DNA from: a beta proteobacterium MWH-UniP1
GTDB taxonomy: Bacteria > Pseudomonadota > Gammaproteobacteria > Burkholderiales > Burkholderiaceae_A
DNA length: 64,000 bases
NCBI GenBank assembly: GCA_036362785.1
Contig: CP143625.1
Span: forward strand, 435,401 to 499,400
Reading direction: 5' to 3'
Every line of letters begins with the position of its first letter. Within the stretch, counting starts at the first letter, position 1. Below are positions 1 through 11,228 of this stretch, piece by piece. A program made the position numbers and the translations under genes. The notes under the pieces are model-generated. The model saw only the letters and a list, made by a program, of their open reading frames with translations, was not told the origin of the DNA and searched no databases.

Positions 1-220
1 CCCCCTTCATGCGGTGCCAGCGGGTGAGTGTGTCCATCAGCGTTTGGTTAAAGGCATGGCCCATGTGGAGCGTGCCGGTCACATTGGGTGGTGGCAGTTG
101 AATGGAAAACGCCTCGCGGCCAGCCGTGTTGCCTGCCTTGTACAGGCCACGGCGTTCCCACTCGGGGCCCCACTGGCGCTCGATGTCCGCAGGTTCAAAG
201 GATTTGGCCAGTTCACTCAT
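1..220 (-). CDS. valS: Valyl-tRNA synthetase, N-terminal fragment (window edge)
   Basis: Charges tRNA-Val in the cytoplasm. Only the first 73 residues are inside the window; the gene continues beyond position 1. The reading frame opens [18 protein letters not shown] and contains [14 protein letters not shown], the class I synthetase HIGH-type motif (HMGH) in its usual place near residue 50. The start codon at 218-220 overlaps the stop codon of holC in an ATGA arrangement, so the two genes are translationally coupled. The holC-valS pairing is common in proteobacteria. The identification is firm; completeness cannot be judged. Confidence 0.93.
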   Translation of the reverse strand, partial: MSELAKSFEPADIERQWGPEWERRGLYKAGNTAGREAFSIQLPPPNVTGTLHMGHAFNQTLMDTLTRWHRMKG

Positions 221-660
221 GATGATTTTTTCGAGAGGTCGTAATTTTTGATGTCATAGCCACGGTCGCGGTAAAAAGAAAACCGTGCACGGGCCTTGGT
301 CTTGTCGTCTTCGTCTTGTGAGACCACTTCAAAGAGTCGAACAAAACGGGCAAAAAATGGGGGTGGTGAGTCATCAAGATTGAGTAGCAACGTGTGGCTA
401 TGTAGCTTGATGTCGCTGTCTAACAAAATGATCGGTGAGTCTTGTGCCTCAGGCAAAGACGCATGGGCATGCGGAATAAATTCCTCAGGCCACAGGCTCC
501 ACAACAAATCGTCGTACTCATCCAGGCGCGCACGGTCAGTGCAGAAGACCGCCAGCGGCGTTTCAATCTGCGCCTGGCCAGCGTTTAAGATTTTTCTCGT
601 GAGCCTGCAGGCGTATTCGAGACGGTTCGGTGTGTTGAAATGAAAATCAATCGAGGTCAT
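217..660 (-). CDS. holC: DNA polymerase III chi subunit
   Basis: Chi is the clamp-loader accessory subunit that contacts single-stranded DNA-binding protein. The 147-residue protein begins [20 protein letters not shown] and has the typical chi layout: an N-terminal aromatic and basic segment, then the [18 protein letters not shown] region, where a short helix follows a beta strand. Its length is normal for the family. It lies 19 bp downstream of pepA and overlaps valS by 4 nt, the classic pepA-holC-valS order of beta- and gammaproteobacteria. That order strengthens a call that sequence alone would make only moderately sure. Confidence 0.9.
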   Translation of the reverse strand: MTSIDFHFNTPNRLEYACRLTRKILNAGQAQIETPLAVFCTDRARLDEYDDLLWSLWPEEFIPHAHASLPEAQDSPIILLDSDIKLHSHTLLLNLDDSPPPFFARFVRLFEVVSQDEDDKTKARARFSFYRDRGYDIKNYDLSKKSS

Positions 661-679
661 GGCCGCGGAGCATTGGGCA

Positions 680-2296
680 TTACTCCAGGCCGTTTCTCAA
701 GTACTCGACTAGCAAGGACACGGGCCGGCCGGTGGCACCCTTGGCAGCACCTGACTTCCAGGCAGTGCCAGCAATATCCAGGTGGGCCCAGCGATAGGAT
801 TTGGTAAAGCGCCACAGGAAACAGGCCGCTGTCACGCTGCCTGCAGCCCGACCGCCCACGTTGGCCATATCGGCAAAGGGCGACTTGAGCTGCTCTTGGT
901 ATTCCTCTTGGAGGGGCATACGCCATGCGGGATCGAGCGCGTCTTGGCCGGCTTTGAAGAGCGCTTCAGCAAGCGCATCATCGGCACTGAACAATCCCGT
1001 ATTCACGCCGCCCAGCGCAATGACACAGGCACCCGTGAGCGTGGCGATATCCACCACTGAGGCAGGCTTGAATTTCTCAACATAGGTCAGCGCATCGCAC
1101 AGGATGAGTCGGCCTTCAGCATCGGTATTCAGAATCTCAACCGTCTGACCGGACATCGAGGTCACGATGTCACCAGGGCGGGTGGCCGTGCCACTGGGCA
1201 TGTTTTCACAGGTGGGGATCACGCCAATCACGTTGCGCTTTAAGCCCATTTCGGAAACGGCCCGCATTACACCCAAGACGGTGGCAGCGCCCGACATGTC
1301 GTACTTCATTTCGTCCATATCGGCGGCGGGTTTGATGGAGATGCCGCCCGTGTCAAAGGTAATGCCCTTGCCAACCAACACATGGGGAGCGTCTTTGGCG
1401 CTGGCGCCCTGGTGCTGCAAGACAATGAACTGAGGCGGCTGGGCCGAACCCTGGGCCACAGCCAAGAGGGCACCCATGCCATGCTTTTCCATGGCGGCCC
1501 GGTCCAAGATCTCGATCTTCAGACGCAGCTCACGGGCCAATGTCTTGGCGGTGTTGGCCAGATAGGTGGGCGTGCAGACATTGGGTGGCAGGTTGGCTAA
1601 ATCCTTGGTCAGCTGAAGACCATTGGCCAAGGCCTGGGCATCTTCAATGACTTTCGGGGCCTCGGTCGGACGCATATCGCCTGGCAAGAGCATTTCGACG
1701 TGGGTGATGCCCTCGGCGGCAGGCTTGGCGGTCTTGGCCTTGGGATCGGCTGCGCCGTCTTCCTTTTTGGTCTTGAAGCGATCAAAACGATAGCCAGCTT
1801 CTCGGATGCAGGTCACATGGGCGGTCACGCGCCAGTTGCCAGACCGCTCGCCGTTTTTACCCTTCACGGGGACATCAGTCAGAAAAGAAGCGATCCGCTT
1901 GATGCCTTTAGAGCCGCTGACCGACTTCACCGCGCCCTTGATGGCGTCGCAGAAGATTTTGTCGGTGAATTCGTCCCGCTTGCCCAGGCCCACCAGCAGT
2001 GCACGGGGCGACGGGATGCCCGTCACATCGCGAAGCAGCAGGTTATTGCCCACCTTGCCGTCGATATCACCAGCCTTGATCGCGCGGGCCACAGCGCCAT
2101 TGGAGACCTTGTCCAGCACCTTGGCGGCGTTGGACAGCTCGACGGCCCCGGTGCTGGTGGCAAATACGCCAATCCAGACACAGTCCGCAGCAGCTCGGTC
2201 GACCGGCTTGTTGCTGGCAATGAATTGGGGGGCTTCCCGGTGTTCGCCGGGATCTTTGACTTCTTTTTGATCTTTGCTCGAGGCGGTAACGGTCAT
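680..2296 (-). CDS. pepA: Leucyl aminopeptidase (M17 family)
   Basis: A cytosolic di-metal aminopeptidase that removes N-terminal residues from peptides; PepA homologues can also bind DNA. Family motifs are intact: [16 protein letters not shown] (metal ligands and lysine) in the middle and NTDAEGRL, the M17 signature, about 80 residues later, followed by DIATLTGA. I chose the ATG at 2294-2296 ([10 protein letters not shown], 538 aa). The frame stays open to an upstream ATG at 2350, but that would overlap lptF. The protein is about 35 residues longer than typical PepA, because of a charged N-terminal extension (about residues 1-25). A TATAAT -10 element on the minus strand at 2327-2332 fits the shorter start. 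Confidence 0.94.
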   Translation of the reverse strand: MTVTASSKDQKEVKDPGEHREAPQFIASNKPVDRAAADCVWIGVFATSTGAVELSNAAKVLDKVSNGAVARAIKAGDIDGKVGNNLLLRDVTGIPSPRALLVGLGKRDEFTDKIFCDAIKGAVKSVSGSKGIKRIASFLTDVPVKGKNGERSGNWRVTAHVTCIREAGYRFDRFKTKKEDGAADPKAKTAKPAAEGITHVEMLLPGDMRPTEAPKVIEDAQALANGLQLTKDLANLPPNVCTPTYLANTAKTLARELRLKIEILDRAAMEKHGMGALLAVAQGSAQPPQFIVLQHQGASAKDAPHVLVGKGITFDTGGISIKPAADMDEMKYDMSGAATVLGVMRAVSEMGLKRNVIGVIPTCENMPSGTATRPGDIVTSMSGQTVEILNTDAEGRLILCDALTYVEKFKPASVVDIATLTGACVIALGGVNTGLFSADDALAEALFKAGQDALDPAWRMPLQEEYQEQLKSPFADMANVGGRAAGSVTAACFLWRFTKSYRWAHLDIAGTAWKSGAAKGATGRPVSLLVEYLRNGLE

Positions 2297-2326
2297 GACA
2301 AAATGCCTAGATTCGGGAATCCTGCG

Positions 2327-2332
2327 ATTATA
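2327..2332 (-). promoter_or_regulatory. Candidate -10 element for pepA
   Basis: The minus strand reads TATAAT here, 30 bp upstream of the chosen pepA start, in the 42-bp gap shared with the divergent lptF gene. A -35 element is weak (GATTTG about 17 bp upstream, inside lptF). The same bases on the plus strand lie only a few bases before the lptF ATG, so lptF is probably transcribed from elsewhere or has a very short leader. Confidence 0.4.
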
Positions 2333-2338
2333 AGGAAA

Positions 2339-3478
2339 ATGCTCTTCCACAAATCCCTGCTTCGGGAACTCCGATCCACTGCCGGCGGGGTTTTGGCCAT
2401 TCTGATGACCACCCTGGTCACCATGATTCTCATCCGTGCCCTGGGCCGGGTGGCCTCTGGCCGGGTCGATGGCGAGCTGGTCCTGCCGCTGATCGTGTTC
2501 AATACCGTCAGCCTCATGAATACGGTCTTGATGCTGACCGTCTACATCTCAGTATTGATGGTGCTGTCGCGCTGGTGGCGGGACTCCGAGATGGTGATCT
2601 GGCTGGCCTCGGGCAAGAGCCTTTTGGACTTTGTGAAACCCGTCTGGCGCTTTTTGTGGCCCATGATGCTGGTCGTGGCGGTGCTTTCCACCGTGGTCGG
2701 GCCATGGGCTCGGCAGCAGATCCTGAACTTTGAAGATGAAATCCAGAACCGCGGGGATGCCCAGCGGGTGAGCCCTGGTCAATTCCGGGAATCCTATTCG
2801 GGCCAAAGGGTTTTCTTTTTAGAGAACCCCGACAACGAAAACGGCCGTATTGGCACGGTCTTCATCCGGTCGATGGAAAGCACGGGCCGCCGAGTCTTGC
2901 TGGTGTCTTCGACGGGTCGTTTTGAGAAAGATATCGATGGGCAGCAATGGGTGGTGCTTGAGCGCGGCTATCGCACGGACATGATTCCTGGCCAGTTGGA
3001 ATCCCGAACAACGAGTTTTGATGTCTATCGAATACGCATGGATCAGTCCGCGCCGGGTGTGAAGCCCCAGGAAAACACGCGGGCCATGTCGACATTAGAT
3101 TTGATGAAAAAGACCGAGCCCGGTGCCAAAGGCGAAATTGCCATGCGTGTGGGCCTGCCGCTGCTCACGCTGGCATTGGGCATTCTGGCCATTCCATTGG
3201 CGGTATCGAACGCACGCTCTGGCCGCGCGGTGAATTTGATTCTTGCGCTCTTGATTTATTTGATTGCCAGCAATTTGTTTAGCGCGGTAAAAGCAGCAGT
3301 GGGTCAAGGCAAGATCAGTTTTGCAATGGCCTGGTGGCCGCTGCCACTCGGGCTTTTGATTGTTGCGGCCATTATGTTTTGGTGGCGCATGACCCAGCGG
3401 CCCGGCCCCATTGAATGGCTCTGGCAGATGGCCCGGCGCATTGGGCTTGTTAAATCAAAAACGACTGCGTCGGCCTAA
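2339..3478 (+). CDS. lptF: LPS export permease LptF
   Basis: Inner-membrane half of the LptB2FG ABC transporter that extracts lipopolysaccharide and drives it across the periplasm. The 379-residue protein starts [20 protein letters not shown]. Hydrophobic segments lie near residues 15-35, 55-75 and 100-120, then a roughly 170-residue periplasmic jellyroll-like domain (including [10 protein letters not shown]), then three more membrane segments with [19 protein letters not shown]. This is the standard YjgP/YjgQ architecture. The start is the first ATG compatible with the family N-terminus; the open frame further upstream is antisense to pepA. It is followed 12 bp later by lptG. Confidence 0.94.
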   Translation: MLFHKSLLRELRSTAGGVLAILMTTLVTMILIRALGRVASGRVDGELVLPLIVFNTVSLMNTVLMLTVYISVLMVLSRWWRDSEMVIWLASGKSLLDFVKPVWRFLWPMMLVVAVLSTVVGPWARQQILNFEDEIQNRGDAQRVSPGQFRESYSGQRVFFLENPDNENGRIGTVFIRSMESTGRRVLLVSSTGRFEKDIDGQQWVVLERGYRTDMIPGQLESRTTSFDVYRIRMDQSAPGVKPQENTRAMSTLDLMKKTEPGAKGEIAMRVGLPLLTLALGILAIPLAVSNARSGRAVNLILALLIYLIASNLFSAVKAAVGQGKISFAMAWWPLPLGLLIVAAIMFWWRMTQRPGPIEWLWQMARRIGLVKSKTTASA

Positions 3479-3490
3479 GGTGACTCACCG

Positions 3491-4603
3491 ATGAAAGCAC
3501 TTTTATTTCAGCGCTATCTTGGCAAGAGCATCTTTCAGGCCACGATCTTCGTGCTCTGCGGCTTTTTGTCGATGTTTTTGTTTTTCGATTTTCTGGCCGA
3601 GATGGACGAAGTGGGCATTGGGGGATACCGCTTTAACCATGCGGTGGCCTATGTGCTGTTGGGTGTGCCCAGCCGGGTGGTGGAGTTGGCCCCCATTGCC
3701 GCTTTAATTGGCACCATCTGGGCCTTGTCGCAAAGCGCGGCGAATTCTGAATTTACGGTCTTTCGTGTATCGGGCTTGCTGCCCGCCACGGCGATCAAGG
3801 CCATGCTGCGGATTGGGCTACCCATGGTGGTTGCAACAGCTCTTTTTTCTGAGGTGATTGTGCCGCTCTCAGAGGATTTTCGTGGCGGTATTCGTGACGG
3901 TAGTGGCTCTGGTCAGATGCGCTCTGGGCTCTGGCTTCGGGATATGCCCGAAGCGTCCGGAGCCGACAGCAAGGCGCTGCGGTTTGTGAACGCGGGCAAA
4001 TTCACCCCTGAACAGATCTTGCAGCGCATACAGGTCTATGACTTTGATGAGCGGCAACGGCTGGTTGTGACGCTGGAGGGTGAGAGCGGCCATTATGTTG
4101 GCCAGGTGGGCGATCGGTATGAATGGGAGTTGCGCAAAGTCAAGCGTGTGGATTTCGCTGCTGATGGATCGGTTTCGCAGCGCTCGCTAGATCAGGTAAA
4201 AGTCATGTCCATGCTGTCACCTGAAATGCTCGGGGCATTGGTGACCAATCCAGATCGCATGTCATCAATTGATCTCTACCGTTATGTTGTTTATCTGAAA
4301 GCGAATAAACAGCAGTCCGATCGTTATGAAATCGCACTGTGGAAACGGGTTGTTTACCCGTTTGTGATCTGGGTGATGATGCTCTTGGCCCTGCCGGCGG
4401 CGTTCATACAGGCACGGGCTGGCGCAGTTGGTGCCCGGGTCTTTGCCGGCATTATTGTGGGTGTTGGTTTTCACTTGCTCAACAGTCTTTTTTCACATCT
4501 TGGCGTACTCAATACCTGGCCCGCGCCCGTCATGGCCCTGCTGCCAAGCTTTTTGGGCCTTGCGGTGGCTGGGGTCTTGTTTTATCGGGTCCAGTACCGC
4601 TGA
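3491..4603 (+). CDS. lptG: LPS export permease LptG
   Basis: Partner permease of LptF in the LptB2FG complex. It has 370 residues with three N-terminal membrane spans (about 15-35, 57-80, 100-120), a periplasmic beta domain of about 150 residues, and three C-terminal spans ending VAGVLFYRVQYR. VPSRVVELAPIAALIGTIW is the conserved second-span/coupling region of the family. The gene is 12 bp from lptF with AAGGTGA upstream as ribosome-binding site, so the pair is one operon. The length is usual. Confidence 0.94.
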   Translation: MKALLFQRYLGKSIFQATIFVLCGFLSMFLFFDFLAEMDEVGIGGYRFNHAVAYVLLGVPSRVVELAPIAALIGTIWALSQSAANSEFTVFRVSGLLPATAIKAMLRIGLPMVVATALFSEVIVPLSEDFRGGIRDGSGSGQMRSGLWLRDMPEASGADSKALRFVNAGKFTPEQILQRIQVYDFDERQRLVVTLEGESGHYVGQVGDRYEWELRKVKRVDFAADGSVSQRSLDQVKVMSMLSPEMLGALVTNPDRMSSIDLYRYVVYLKANKQQSDRYEIALWKRVVYPFVIWVMMLLALPAAFIQARAGAVGARVFAGIIVGVGFHLLNSLFSHLGVLNTWPAPVMALLPSFLGLAVAGVLFYRVQYR

Positions 4604-4680
4604 AGTAAACTCTCGGCTTTGCGCCGCAGCGTTGCGACCCTCCGGCCGCCTGTCCCCGAATCTTTAGGAGTGTTTGGATC

Positions 4681-5733
4681 TTGAGCCATCAATGTTCGTT
4701 AGTCCCCTCAGGCCGCAAATTTGATGTTGATGACGGTGAAACAATTCTGGCGGCTGCCTTGCGCTCCGGAATTGTGCTGCCCTATGGCTGTAAAGACGGC
4801 GCCTGCGGATCCTGCAAGTCGCAGATCGTGGAAGGTCAGGTGGACTACGGCCACTATCAGAGCAAGGCCTTATCGGATGCGGAAAAGGCACAGGGTGGTG
4901 TGCTGATTTGTTGTGCCACGGCCAAGACCGATGTGGTGATCAAGGCCCGAGTGGTGGCTGCCGAGGGCATGATTCCTGTACGCAAGATGCCGTGCCGTGT
5001 GCAGAGCATCACCAAGGCCGCACCAGATGTGGCGATTGTGAATTTGCAGCTACCCGCCAACGACAAGTTTGAATTCTTAGCCGGCCAGTACATCGACATC
5101 TTGCTGAAAGATGGCAAGCGCCGCAGTTACTCCATGGCCAATGCGCCGCATCAGGGCAATGTGATTGAGCTGCATATCCGCCACACGCCGGGTGGCGCCT
5201 TTACGGATGCGATTTTTGGAAGCGGCACGCCATCGGCGAATGCCATCAAGGAAAAAGACATTCTTCGCTTTGAAGGGCCACAAGGGACATTCTTCTTGCG
5301 TGAAGACAGTGCCAAACCTATGGTGATGTTGGCCAGTGGTACTGGCTTTGCGCCAATCAAGGCCGTGATTGAGCATGCAGCATCGAAAAATATTGCCCGG
5401 CCTATCGTGCTCTACTGGGGTGGTCGCCGCCCCCAGGATCTGTATCAAATGGATTTGGCCAAGCAGTGGGAGAAGACACTGCCCAACTTTAAGTTTGTAC
5501 CTGTTGTGAGCGATGCGCTAGCGGAAGACAACTGGTCTGGCCGAACGGGCTTTGTGCACAAGGCCGTGATGGAAGACTTCCCTGATTTGTCAGGTCACCA
5601 GGTGTATGCCTGTGGTGCGCCGATTGTGGTGCAGTCGGCACTGAAAGATTTCGTGGCACAGTGCAAATTGCCCGAAGAAGAGTTTTTCGCGGACGCCTTT
5701 ACGACTGCGGCGGATTTGGCGAAGAGCTCCTAA
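4681..5733 (+). CDS. 2Fe-2S/FAD ferredoxin reductase (AscD-like, CDP-6-deoxy-glucoseen reductase family)
   Basis: A 350-residue electron-transfer flavoprotein. Domains in order: plant-type 2Fe-2S ferredoxin (1-90) with GCKDGACGSCKSQ and a later CC ligand pair, FAD-binding domain with RRSYSMANAP (about 145), and NAD(P)-binding domain with LASGTGFAPIKA (about 220) and the C-terminal YACGAPIV motif. Enzymes of this shape pass electrons from NAD(P)H to an iron-sulfur or oxygenase partner. In many Burkholderiales this stand-alone copy is labelled CDP-6-deoxy-delta-3,4-glucoseen reductase, but no deoxysugar genes are nearby, so the substrate is unknown. The start codon is TTG, supported by AGGAG at 4666-4670, ten bases upstream. 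It converges on uvrA with a 4-nt overlap of stop regions. Confidence 0.85.
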   Translation: MSHQCSLVPSGRKFDVDDGETILAAALRSGIVLPYGCKDGACGSCKSQIVEGQVDYGHYQSKALSDAEKAQGGVLICCATAKTDVVIKARVVAAEGMIPVRKMPCRVQSITKAAPDVAIVNLQLPANDKFEFLAGQYIDILLKDGKRRSYSMANAPHQGNVIELHIRHTPGGAFTDAIFGSGTPSANAIKEKDILRFEGPQGTFFLREDSAKPMVMLASGTGFAPIKAVIEHAASKNIARPIVLYWGGRRPQDLYQMDLAKQWEKTLPNFKFVPVVSDALAEDNWSGRTGFVHKAVMEDFPDLSGHQVYACGAPIVVQSALKDFVAQCKLPEEEFFADAFTTAADLAKSS

Positions 5734-8700
5734 ACGCCACGCTCCGCCAAAAACGCTTTGAGCGCCCGGCCGGTGTGGGTCTTGAGCTTGGCAATTGCCG
5801 CTGGGGTGCCTTGGCCCACCAGGCTGCCGCCACCGGCGCCGCCCTCGGGGCCAAGATCAATCAGCCAATCGGCCTGGGCCCAGATATCGAGCTGGTGCTC
5901 AATGACCACGACCGAATTACCCGCATCGACCAATCGATGCAGCACGTGAATGAGTTTCTCGATATCGGCCATGTGCAGGCCGACGGTGGGCTCATCCAAC
6001 ACGTAGAGCGTGTGCATCTGGGTCTTGCCGGATGAGGTGGATGCCTTGACTAGCTCAGTGACCAGCTTGATCCGTTGGGCCTCGCCACCGGAAAGGGTGG
6101 GGCTGGGCTGCCCAAGGGTCAGGTAACCCAGTCCCACGTCTTGCAAGAGTTTTAGCGGCCGCTGCACTGATGGGTGGTTTTCAAAGAATTCCACTGCATC
6201 GTTGACGTTCATATTCAAAATGTCGGCAACATTCTTGCCCCGCCAGAGTACGGATCGGGTCTCGGAATTAAATCGGCTACCACCGCAGGCATCACAGAGC
6301 ACGCGAACATCGGGCAGGAAGTTCATTTCCACCTTTTGCCAGCCCTGGCCTTCGCACAGACTGCAGCGGCCATCCCCAGTGTTAAACGAAAAGCGGTTGG
6401 CCTTCCAACCACGCATACGGGCCTCTTCGCTCTCGGTCAGTAGCTTGCGAATGGTGTCCCATACGCCAATGTAAGTGGCGGGTGTGGATCGTGGTGTCTT
6501 GCCGATCGGGGTCTGATCGACTTCAAGTACACGGTCGATTGACTCCACACCGGTGATTTTCTGGCAGCCCCGCCAGGTGGGCGTGTGGCTAACACGCTTG
6601 GCTTTGCGGCCCTGTGCAATGGTGCGTTTCATGTTGGCCATTAGCACGTCGCGGGCCAGGCTGGATTTGCCCGAGCCAGACACACCTGTGATCACGGTCA
6701 ATCGATGCAGAGGAATTGTGACGTCGATGGACTTCAAGTTATGCAGATTGGCCCTGTGAATTTTCAAGGCCTCTTCGGCTTGGTCACGACGTGGTTTTTT
6801 CGGATGCTGCAGTGGTGTGCGCAGATAGCGGCCGGTGAGCGATTCTTTTGCCTTGGCGATCTGACTCTGGGTGCCTTGTGCCACCAGCTGCCCGCCCTGG
6901 GATCCGGCGCCGGGGCCAATGTCGATCACGTGGTCGGCGAGTCGAATGGTGTCTTCGTCGTGTTCAACAACCACCAGGGTGTTGCCCTTGTTTTTAAGTG
7001 CTGAGAGCAATCGCAGCAGTGCCTGGTTGTCGCGTGGGTGCAGGCCAATAGTGGGCTCATCCAAGATGTAGCAAACGCCTTGCAGGTTTGAACCTAGCTG
7101 CGCCGCAAGTCGTATGCGTTGGGCTTCACCGCCCGAGAGCGTTGGTGCCGCACGATCCAGGGCAAGATAAGAAAGGCCCACCTCGGACAGGAAGTTCAAT
7201 CGGGACTCGATCTCGCTAATCAGGTCTTTGGCAATCGTGCGATCACGGGTACTCAGCGTCTTTTGGACGGTCTGTAGCCAGTTGGGCAGATCGCCTACGG
7301 GCTGGGCCGAGACCTGCGCGATATTGTGGCCTTCTATGCGTACTGCAAGCGCGGTGTGATTCAGGCGAGCGCCCTCGCAGGCTGGGCAGCGTAGATCCGC
7401 GGGTGTCTCATCTTCCAAGGTGTCTGTGTCCGCATCGTCGGCAAAGCCACGGCTCGATTCCTGCCAGGCCTCTTCTTCGCCCGTCTGTTCGGCATCAAAA
7501 TCATCAAGCTTGGCGCCGGTACCGAAGCACTGATGGCACCAGCCGTGTTTGGAGTTGTAGGAAAACAGGCGTGGATCTGGCTCGGCAAAGCCGGTGCCGC
7601 AGGATGGGCAGGCCCGTTTGGTGGAGAGTGTGGTGACCGTAGCCTTTGGCCCATCGAGTGGCGCCAAGATCTGCACGACACCCTGGCCATAGTTCAACGC
7701 CTGCTGGAGCAGGTCTTTTAGCGCTGTTTCGTTTTTGGGCGTGATCACCACATCGCCAATCGGCAGTTCGATGTTGTGCTCTTTGAAGCGATCCAATTTG
7801 GGAAATGGCGATACCGGCACAAAGCTGCCGTCGACCCGCAGGGCCTCGTAGCCCTTGGATGCGGCCCATTTCGCGAGATCTTGATAGATGCCCTTGCGGT
7901 TAATCACCAGCGGCGCCAACACGCCAATTCGTTTGCCGCGGTGCCGTGTAAAGAGCGTGGCCACAATCGATTCCACGCTCTGCGGTTCAATCGCAATCTC
8001 GCAGTCGGGGCAATACTGGGTGCCGACTTTGACAAACAACAGGCGCAGAAAGTGATGAATTTCAGTAAGCGTGCCCACCGTACTCTTGCGGCCACCACGG
8101 CTGGTCCGCTGCTCAATGGCCACGGTGGGTGGAATACCAAAGACCGCATCGATATCCGGCCGGGATGCAGGCTGCACGAACTGACGTGCGTAGGCATTGA
8201 GCGACTCTAGATATCGGCGTTGCCCTTCAGCAAACAGAATGTCAAAGGCAAGCGTTGATTTGCCGCTTCCCGAGACACCGGTAATCACGGTGAGCTGTTC
8301 ACGGGGAATGTCCACATCAATGTCTTTGAGATTGTGCTCCCGCGCCCCATGAATTTCGATACTGGTGTTGCTCGCCGCATGGCGGTGTTGTGCTTTCACC
8401 GACATTGCGGCTCTGGGTTCTTTGGCTTTGAGTGGGCCGGCGGCGTCGCGCAGGGCCTGGCCAGTGTGCGAGGCCTCGCAGGCCATAACTTCAGCAACTG
8501 GCCCCTGGGCCACGATATTGCCGCCCGCGTGGCCCGCTTCTGGGCCCAAATCAATCAGCCAGTCGGCACTGGCAATCACATCCAAGTTGTGCTCGACGAC
8601 TAGCAAGCTGTGGCCCGCTGCTTTCAGGGCGTTGAGCGCCTTCAGCAGCTTTGCAATGTCATCAAAGTGCAGTCCCGTGGTGGGCTCATCAAAGATAAGC

Positions 8701-11225
8701 AATGCACCCTTAATCTTTTTGTCGGCCGCTTCCGCCAGCTGGCCCGCAATCTTCAGCCGTTGGGCCTCTCCGCCCGACAGGGTTGGCACTGGCTGGCCGC
8801 ATTTGAGATAGCTGAGCCCCACATCGACTAGGGGCTGCAGTCGCCGTGCGATTTCCTCATCACCTGCGAAAAACGCCAAAGCCTGTTCAACCGTTAAATC
8901 GAGCACATCGGCAATCGAGTGGCCCTGAAGTTTGATTTCCAGAATTTCATTGCGGAAACGTTTGCCATCGCAATCCGGGCAGCGCAGATACACGTCAGAC
9001 AAGAACTGCATTTCCACATGCTCAAATCCGTTGCCACCGCAGGTGGGGCAGCGGCCATCGCCCGAGTTAAAGCTAAAGGTGCCCGGCGTGTATTGGCGTT
9101 GTTTGGCTTCGGGCAGGGTGGCGAATCGATTTCGAATCGCATCAAAAGCACCGACATAGACAACCGGATTGGATCGTGTGGTTTTGCCAATTGGGGATTG
9201 GTCAATCAGCATCACGTCGTGGATGAGCTCTGCGCCTTCTAACCGATCATGGGCCCCGGGCGTTTCGGTGGGTTTGCCCTTCGCTTTACAAAGCGCGGGA
9301 TAAAGCACATCTTGAATCAACGTTGATTTGCCGCTTCCGGACACACCGGTGATACAGACCAGCTGGCCCAGTGGGATATGGACATCAATGTTTTTTAGAT
9401 TGTTGGCCCGAACACCGATGAGCGACAGCTGTTTTGCGGCTTTGAGTGGTGTCGTTTGACCCTTGGCGGCGGCCACCTGGCGTTGCCCACTCAGATAGTC
9501 CGCCGTGAGTGTCTTGGCTTTTAGAAGTTTGTCGTAAGGGCCGTTAAACAGAATCTCACCGCCGTGCTCGCCTGGCCCGGGGCCAATGTCGATGATGCGG
9601 TCGGCGGCCTGCATCACGAGTGGGTCATGTTCTACTACGACCAAGGTGTTGCCGGCATCTCGCAGCTGCTGCATGACTTGCACAATCCGATGCAGATCCC
9701 GTGGGTGAAGGCCGATCGATGGCTCATCCAGCACAAACAGGGTGTTGACCAAGGATGTGCCCAGAGCCGTGGTGAGATTGATGCGCTGGACTTCACCGCC
9801 CGATAGGGTGCGTGACTGTCGATCCAGCGTGAGATAGCCCAGGCCAACATCGACCAAGAACTTCAGTCGCGATGTGATCTCTTTGGTGACCAGGTCATTG
9901 GCGGCCTCTTTGGCGGATGCATTGGTGTGGCTCGTCTGGGCGACTCTGGCCACCCAATCAAAGGCCTCATCAATGGGCATCAGCATCACGTCGTGTACGG
10001 TCTTGCCCAGAATGGTCCACTGCAGGGCCTCTGGCTTTAGGCGGGCGCCATGGCACTTCTGACACTCGGTATAGCTGCGATAGCGCGACAGCAAGACCCG
10101 GACATGCATCTTGTAGGCCTTGCTTTCGAGATATTCAAAGAATCGATTGACGCCGTACCACTGGCGGTTCCAATCGCCCGACCAGTCATCATCGCCGTTA
10201 AAGATCCAGTCACGATGGGCCTGCGATAGTTTGCGAAAAGGCGTATCAGTGGGAACGCCGCGCTTGGCGGCAAACTTCATTAACTCTTTTTGGCAATCCA
10301 GATACGCATTGGTCTGCCAGGGCTTGATCGCGCCGTCGGCCAAGCTTTTTCCTTCGTCTGGAATGACTAGACCAGGGTCAATGCCAATCACACGGCCAAA
10401 GCCCTTGCAGGTCTCGCAGGCGCCAATTGGCGAATTAAATGAAAAGAGTGCGGGCCTGGGTTCCGAGTAAGTGATCTTGCAGCTGGTACAGGCGAGCTGC
10501 GAGCTGAAGTCGTGAACTGTGTCGCCAATCTTGATTCGGCAGCGGCCATGACCAAAGCGCAGGGCTGATTCCACCGACTCGTGGATGCGGCTCTTAGGGG
10601 TCTCGTCACGGAGCACCAGCCGGTCTTGAATGACATAGAGTGTCTGTGCATCACGCGATTGAATCTTGGTAAAGCCTTGGGCCGACAGCCAGGCTTCAAT
10701 TTGCTCATCTGGCAGTGACTCTGGCGTATGGATCGGGAAGCTGATTTCAATGCGGCTATCGACGGGGCTTGCCAAGATCAACATGGCAATCCCTTGGGCC
10801 GTCTGCCGGGCAACGGGTTTGCCGCAAGATCCGCAGTGCAGGTCCGCAAGCCGTGCAAATAACAGCTTGAAGTGATCCGTGAGCTCGGTCATGGTGCCCA
10901 CGGTGGAGCGTGATGTTCTTACTGGATTGGTCTGGTCAATCGCAATTGCTGGTGGGACGCCATCAATGCGGTCCACCTGAGGCTTGTCCATGCGATCCAG
11001 AAATTGCCGGGCATAGGCCGAGAAGGTTTCAACATAGCGGCGCTGGCCCTCGGCATACAGGGTGTCAAAGACCAGTGAGCTCTTGCCAGAGCCCGACACA
11101 CCCGTGACGACGATCAACTCGCCGAGTGGCAGATCGAGATCAAGATTTTTTAGATTGTTCTGGCGTGCGCCGCGAATACGAATCGCGTGGTGGGCTGAGC
11201 CCGCCAGTGATTTTGGCAAGCCCAT
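5730..11225 (-). CDS. uvrA: Double-length UvrA excinuclease subunit (tandem UvrA fusion)
   Basis: UvrA recognises DNA lesions and loads UvrB in nucleotide excision repair. This protein has 1831 residues, about twice the usual 940. It reads as two UvrA units in tandem, roughly 1-950 and 955-1831. Walker A motifs ([10 protein letters not shown]) appear four times, near residues 45, 630, 982 and 1514. There are four ABC signatures (TLSGGEVQR once, TLSGGEAQR three times), each followed by a DEP Walker B. Each half has its own zinc modules (CETCKGFG and CPTCGGNGF in the first; CHQCFGTG and CSLCEGQGW in the second). No stop or frameshift interrupts it. Since functional UvrA is a dimer, this may be a covalent dimer; it could also be a paralogue beside a normal uvrA elsewhere. 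It starts 3 bp after the histidine-rich gene and is probably co-transcribed with it. Confidence 0.9.
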   Translation of the reverse strand: MGLPKSLAGSAHHAIRIRGARQNNLKNLDLDLPLGELIVVTGVSGSGKSSLVFDTLYAEGQRRYVETFSAYARQFLDRMDKPQVDRIDGVPPAIAIDQTNPVRTSRSTVGTMTELTDHFKLLFARLADLHCGSCGKPVARQTAQGIAMLILASPVDSRIEISFPIHTPESLPDEQIEAWLSAQGFTKIQSRDAQTLYVIQDRLVLRDETPKSRIHESVESALRFGHGRCRIKIGDTVHDFSSQLACTSCKITYSEPRPALFSFNSPIGACETCKGFGRVIGIDPGLVIPDEGKSLADGAIKPWQTNAYLDCQKELMKFAAKRGVPTDTPFRKLSQAHRDWIFNGDDDWSGDWNRQWYGVNRFFEYLESKAYKMHVRVLLSRYRSYTECQKCHGARLKPEALQWTILGKTVHDVMLMPIDEAFDWVARVAQTSHTNASAKEAANDLVTKEITSRLKFLVDVGLGYLTLDRQSRTLSGGEVQRINLTTALGTSLVNTLFVLDEPSIGLHPRDLHRIVQVMQQLRDAGNTLVVVEHDPLVMQAADRIIDIGPGPGEHGGEILFNGPYDKLLKAKTLTADYLSGQRQVAAAKGQTTPLKAAKQLSLIGVRANNLKNIDVHIPLGQLVCITGVSGSGKSTLIQDVLYPALCKAKGKPTETPGAHDRLEGAELIHDVMLIDQSPIGKTTRSNPVVYVGAFDAIRNRFATLPEAKQRQYTPGTFSFNSGDGRCPTCGGNGFEHVEMQFLSDVYLRCPDCDGKRFRNEILEIKLQGHSIADVLDLTVEQALAFFAGDEEIARRLQPLVDVGLSYLKCGQPVPTLSGGEAQRLKIAGQLAEAADKKIKGALLIFDEPTTGLHFDDIAKLLKALNALKAAGHSLLVVEHNLDVIASADWLIDLGPEAGHAGGNIVAQGPVAEVMACEASHTGQALRDAAGPLKAKEPRAAMSVKAQHRHAASNTSIEIHGAREHNLKDIDVDIPREQLTVITGVSGSGKSTLAFDILFAEGQRRYLESLNAYARQFVQPASRPDIDAVFGIPPTVAIEQRTSRGGRKSTVGTLTEIHHFLRLLFVKVGTQYCPDCEIAIEPQSVESIVATLFTRHRGKRIGVLAPLVINRKGIYQDLAKWAASKGYEALRVDGSFVPVSPFPKLDRFKEHNIELPIGDVVITPKNETALKDLLQQALNYGQGVVQILAPLDGPKATVTTLSTKRACPSCGTGFAEPDPRLFSYNSKHGWCHQCFGTGAKLDDFDAEQTGEEEAWQESSRGFADDADTDTLEDETPADLRCPACEGARLNHTALAVRIEGHNIAQVSAQPVGDLPNWLQTVQKTLSTRDRTIAKDLISEIESRLNFLSEVGLSYLALDRAAPTLSGGEAQRIRLAAQLGSNLQGVCYILDEPTIGLHPRDNQALLRLLSALKNKGNTLVVVEHDEDTIRLADHVIDIGPGAGSQGGQLVAQGTQSQIAKAKESLTGRYLRTPLQHPKKPRRDQAEEALKIHRANLHNLKSIDVTIPLHRLTVITGVSGSGKSSLARDVLMANMKRTIAQGRKAKRVSHTPTWRGCQKITGVESIDRVLEVDQTPIGKTPRSTPATYIGVWDTIRKLLTESEEARMRGWKANRFSFNTGDGRCSLCEGQGWQKVEMNFLPDVRVLCDACGGSRFNSETRSVLWRGKNVADILNMNVNDAVEFFENHPSVQRPLKLLQDVGLGYLTLGQPSPTLSGGEAQRIKLVTELVKASTSSGKTQMHTLYVLDEPTVGLHMADIEKLIHVLHRLVDAGNSVVVIEHQLDIWAQADWLIDLGPEGGAGGGSLVGQGTPAAIAKLKTHTGRALKAFLAERGV

Positions 11226-11228
11226 GGC

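Noticed and set aside
1700-2338. Upstream extension of the lptF frame
   Set aside because: It runs antisense to pepA; the LptF family N-terminus begins at 2339.
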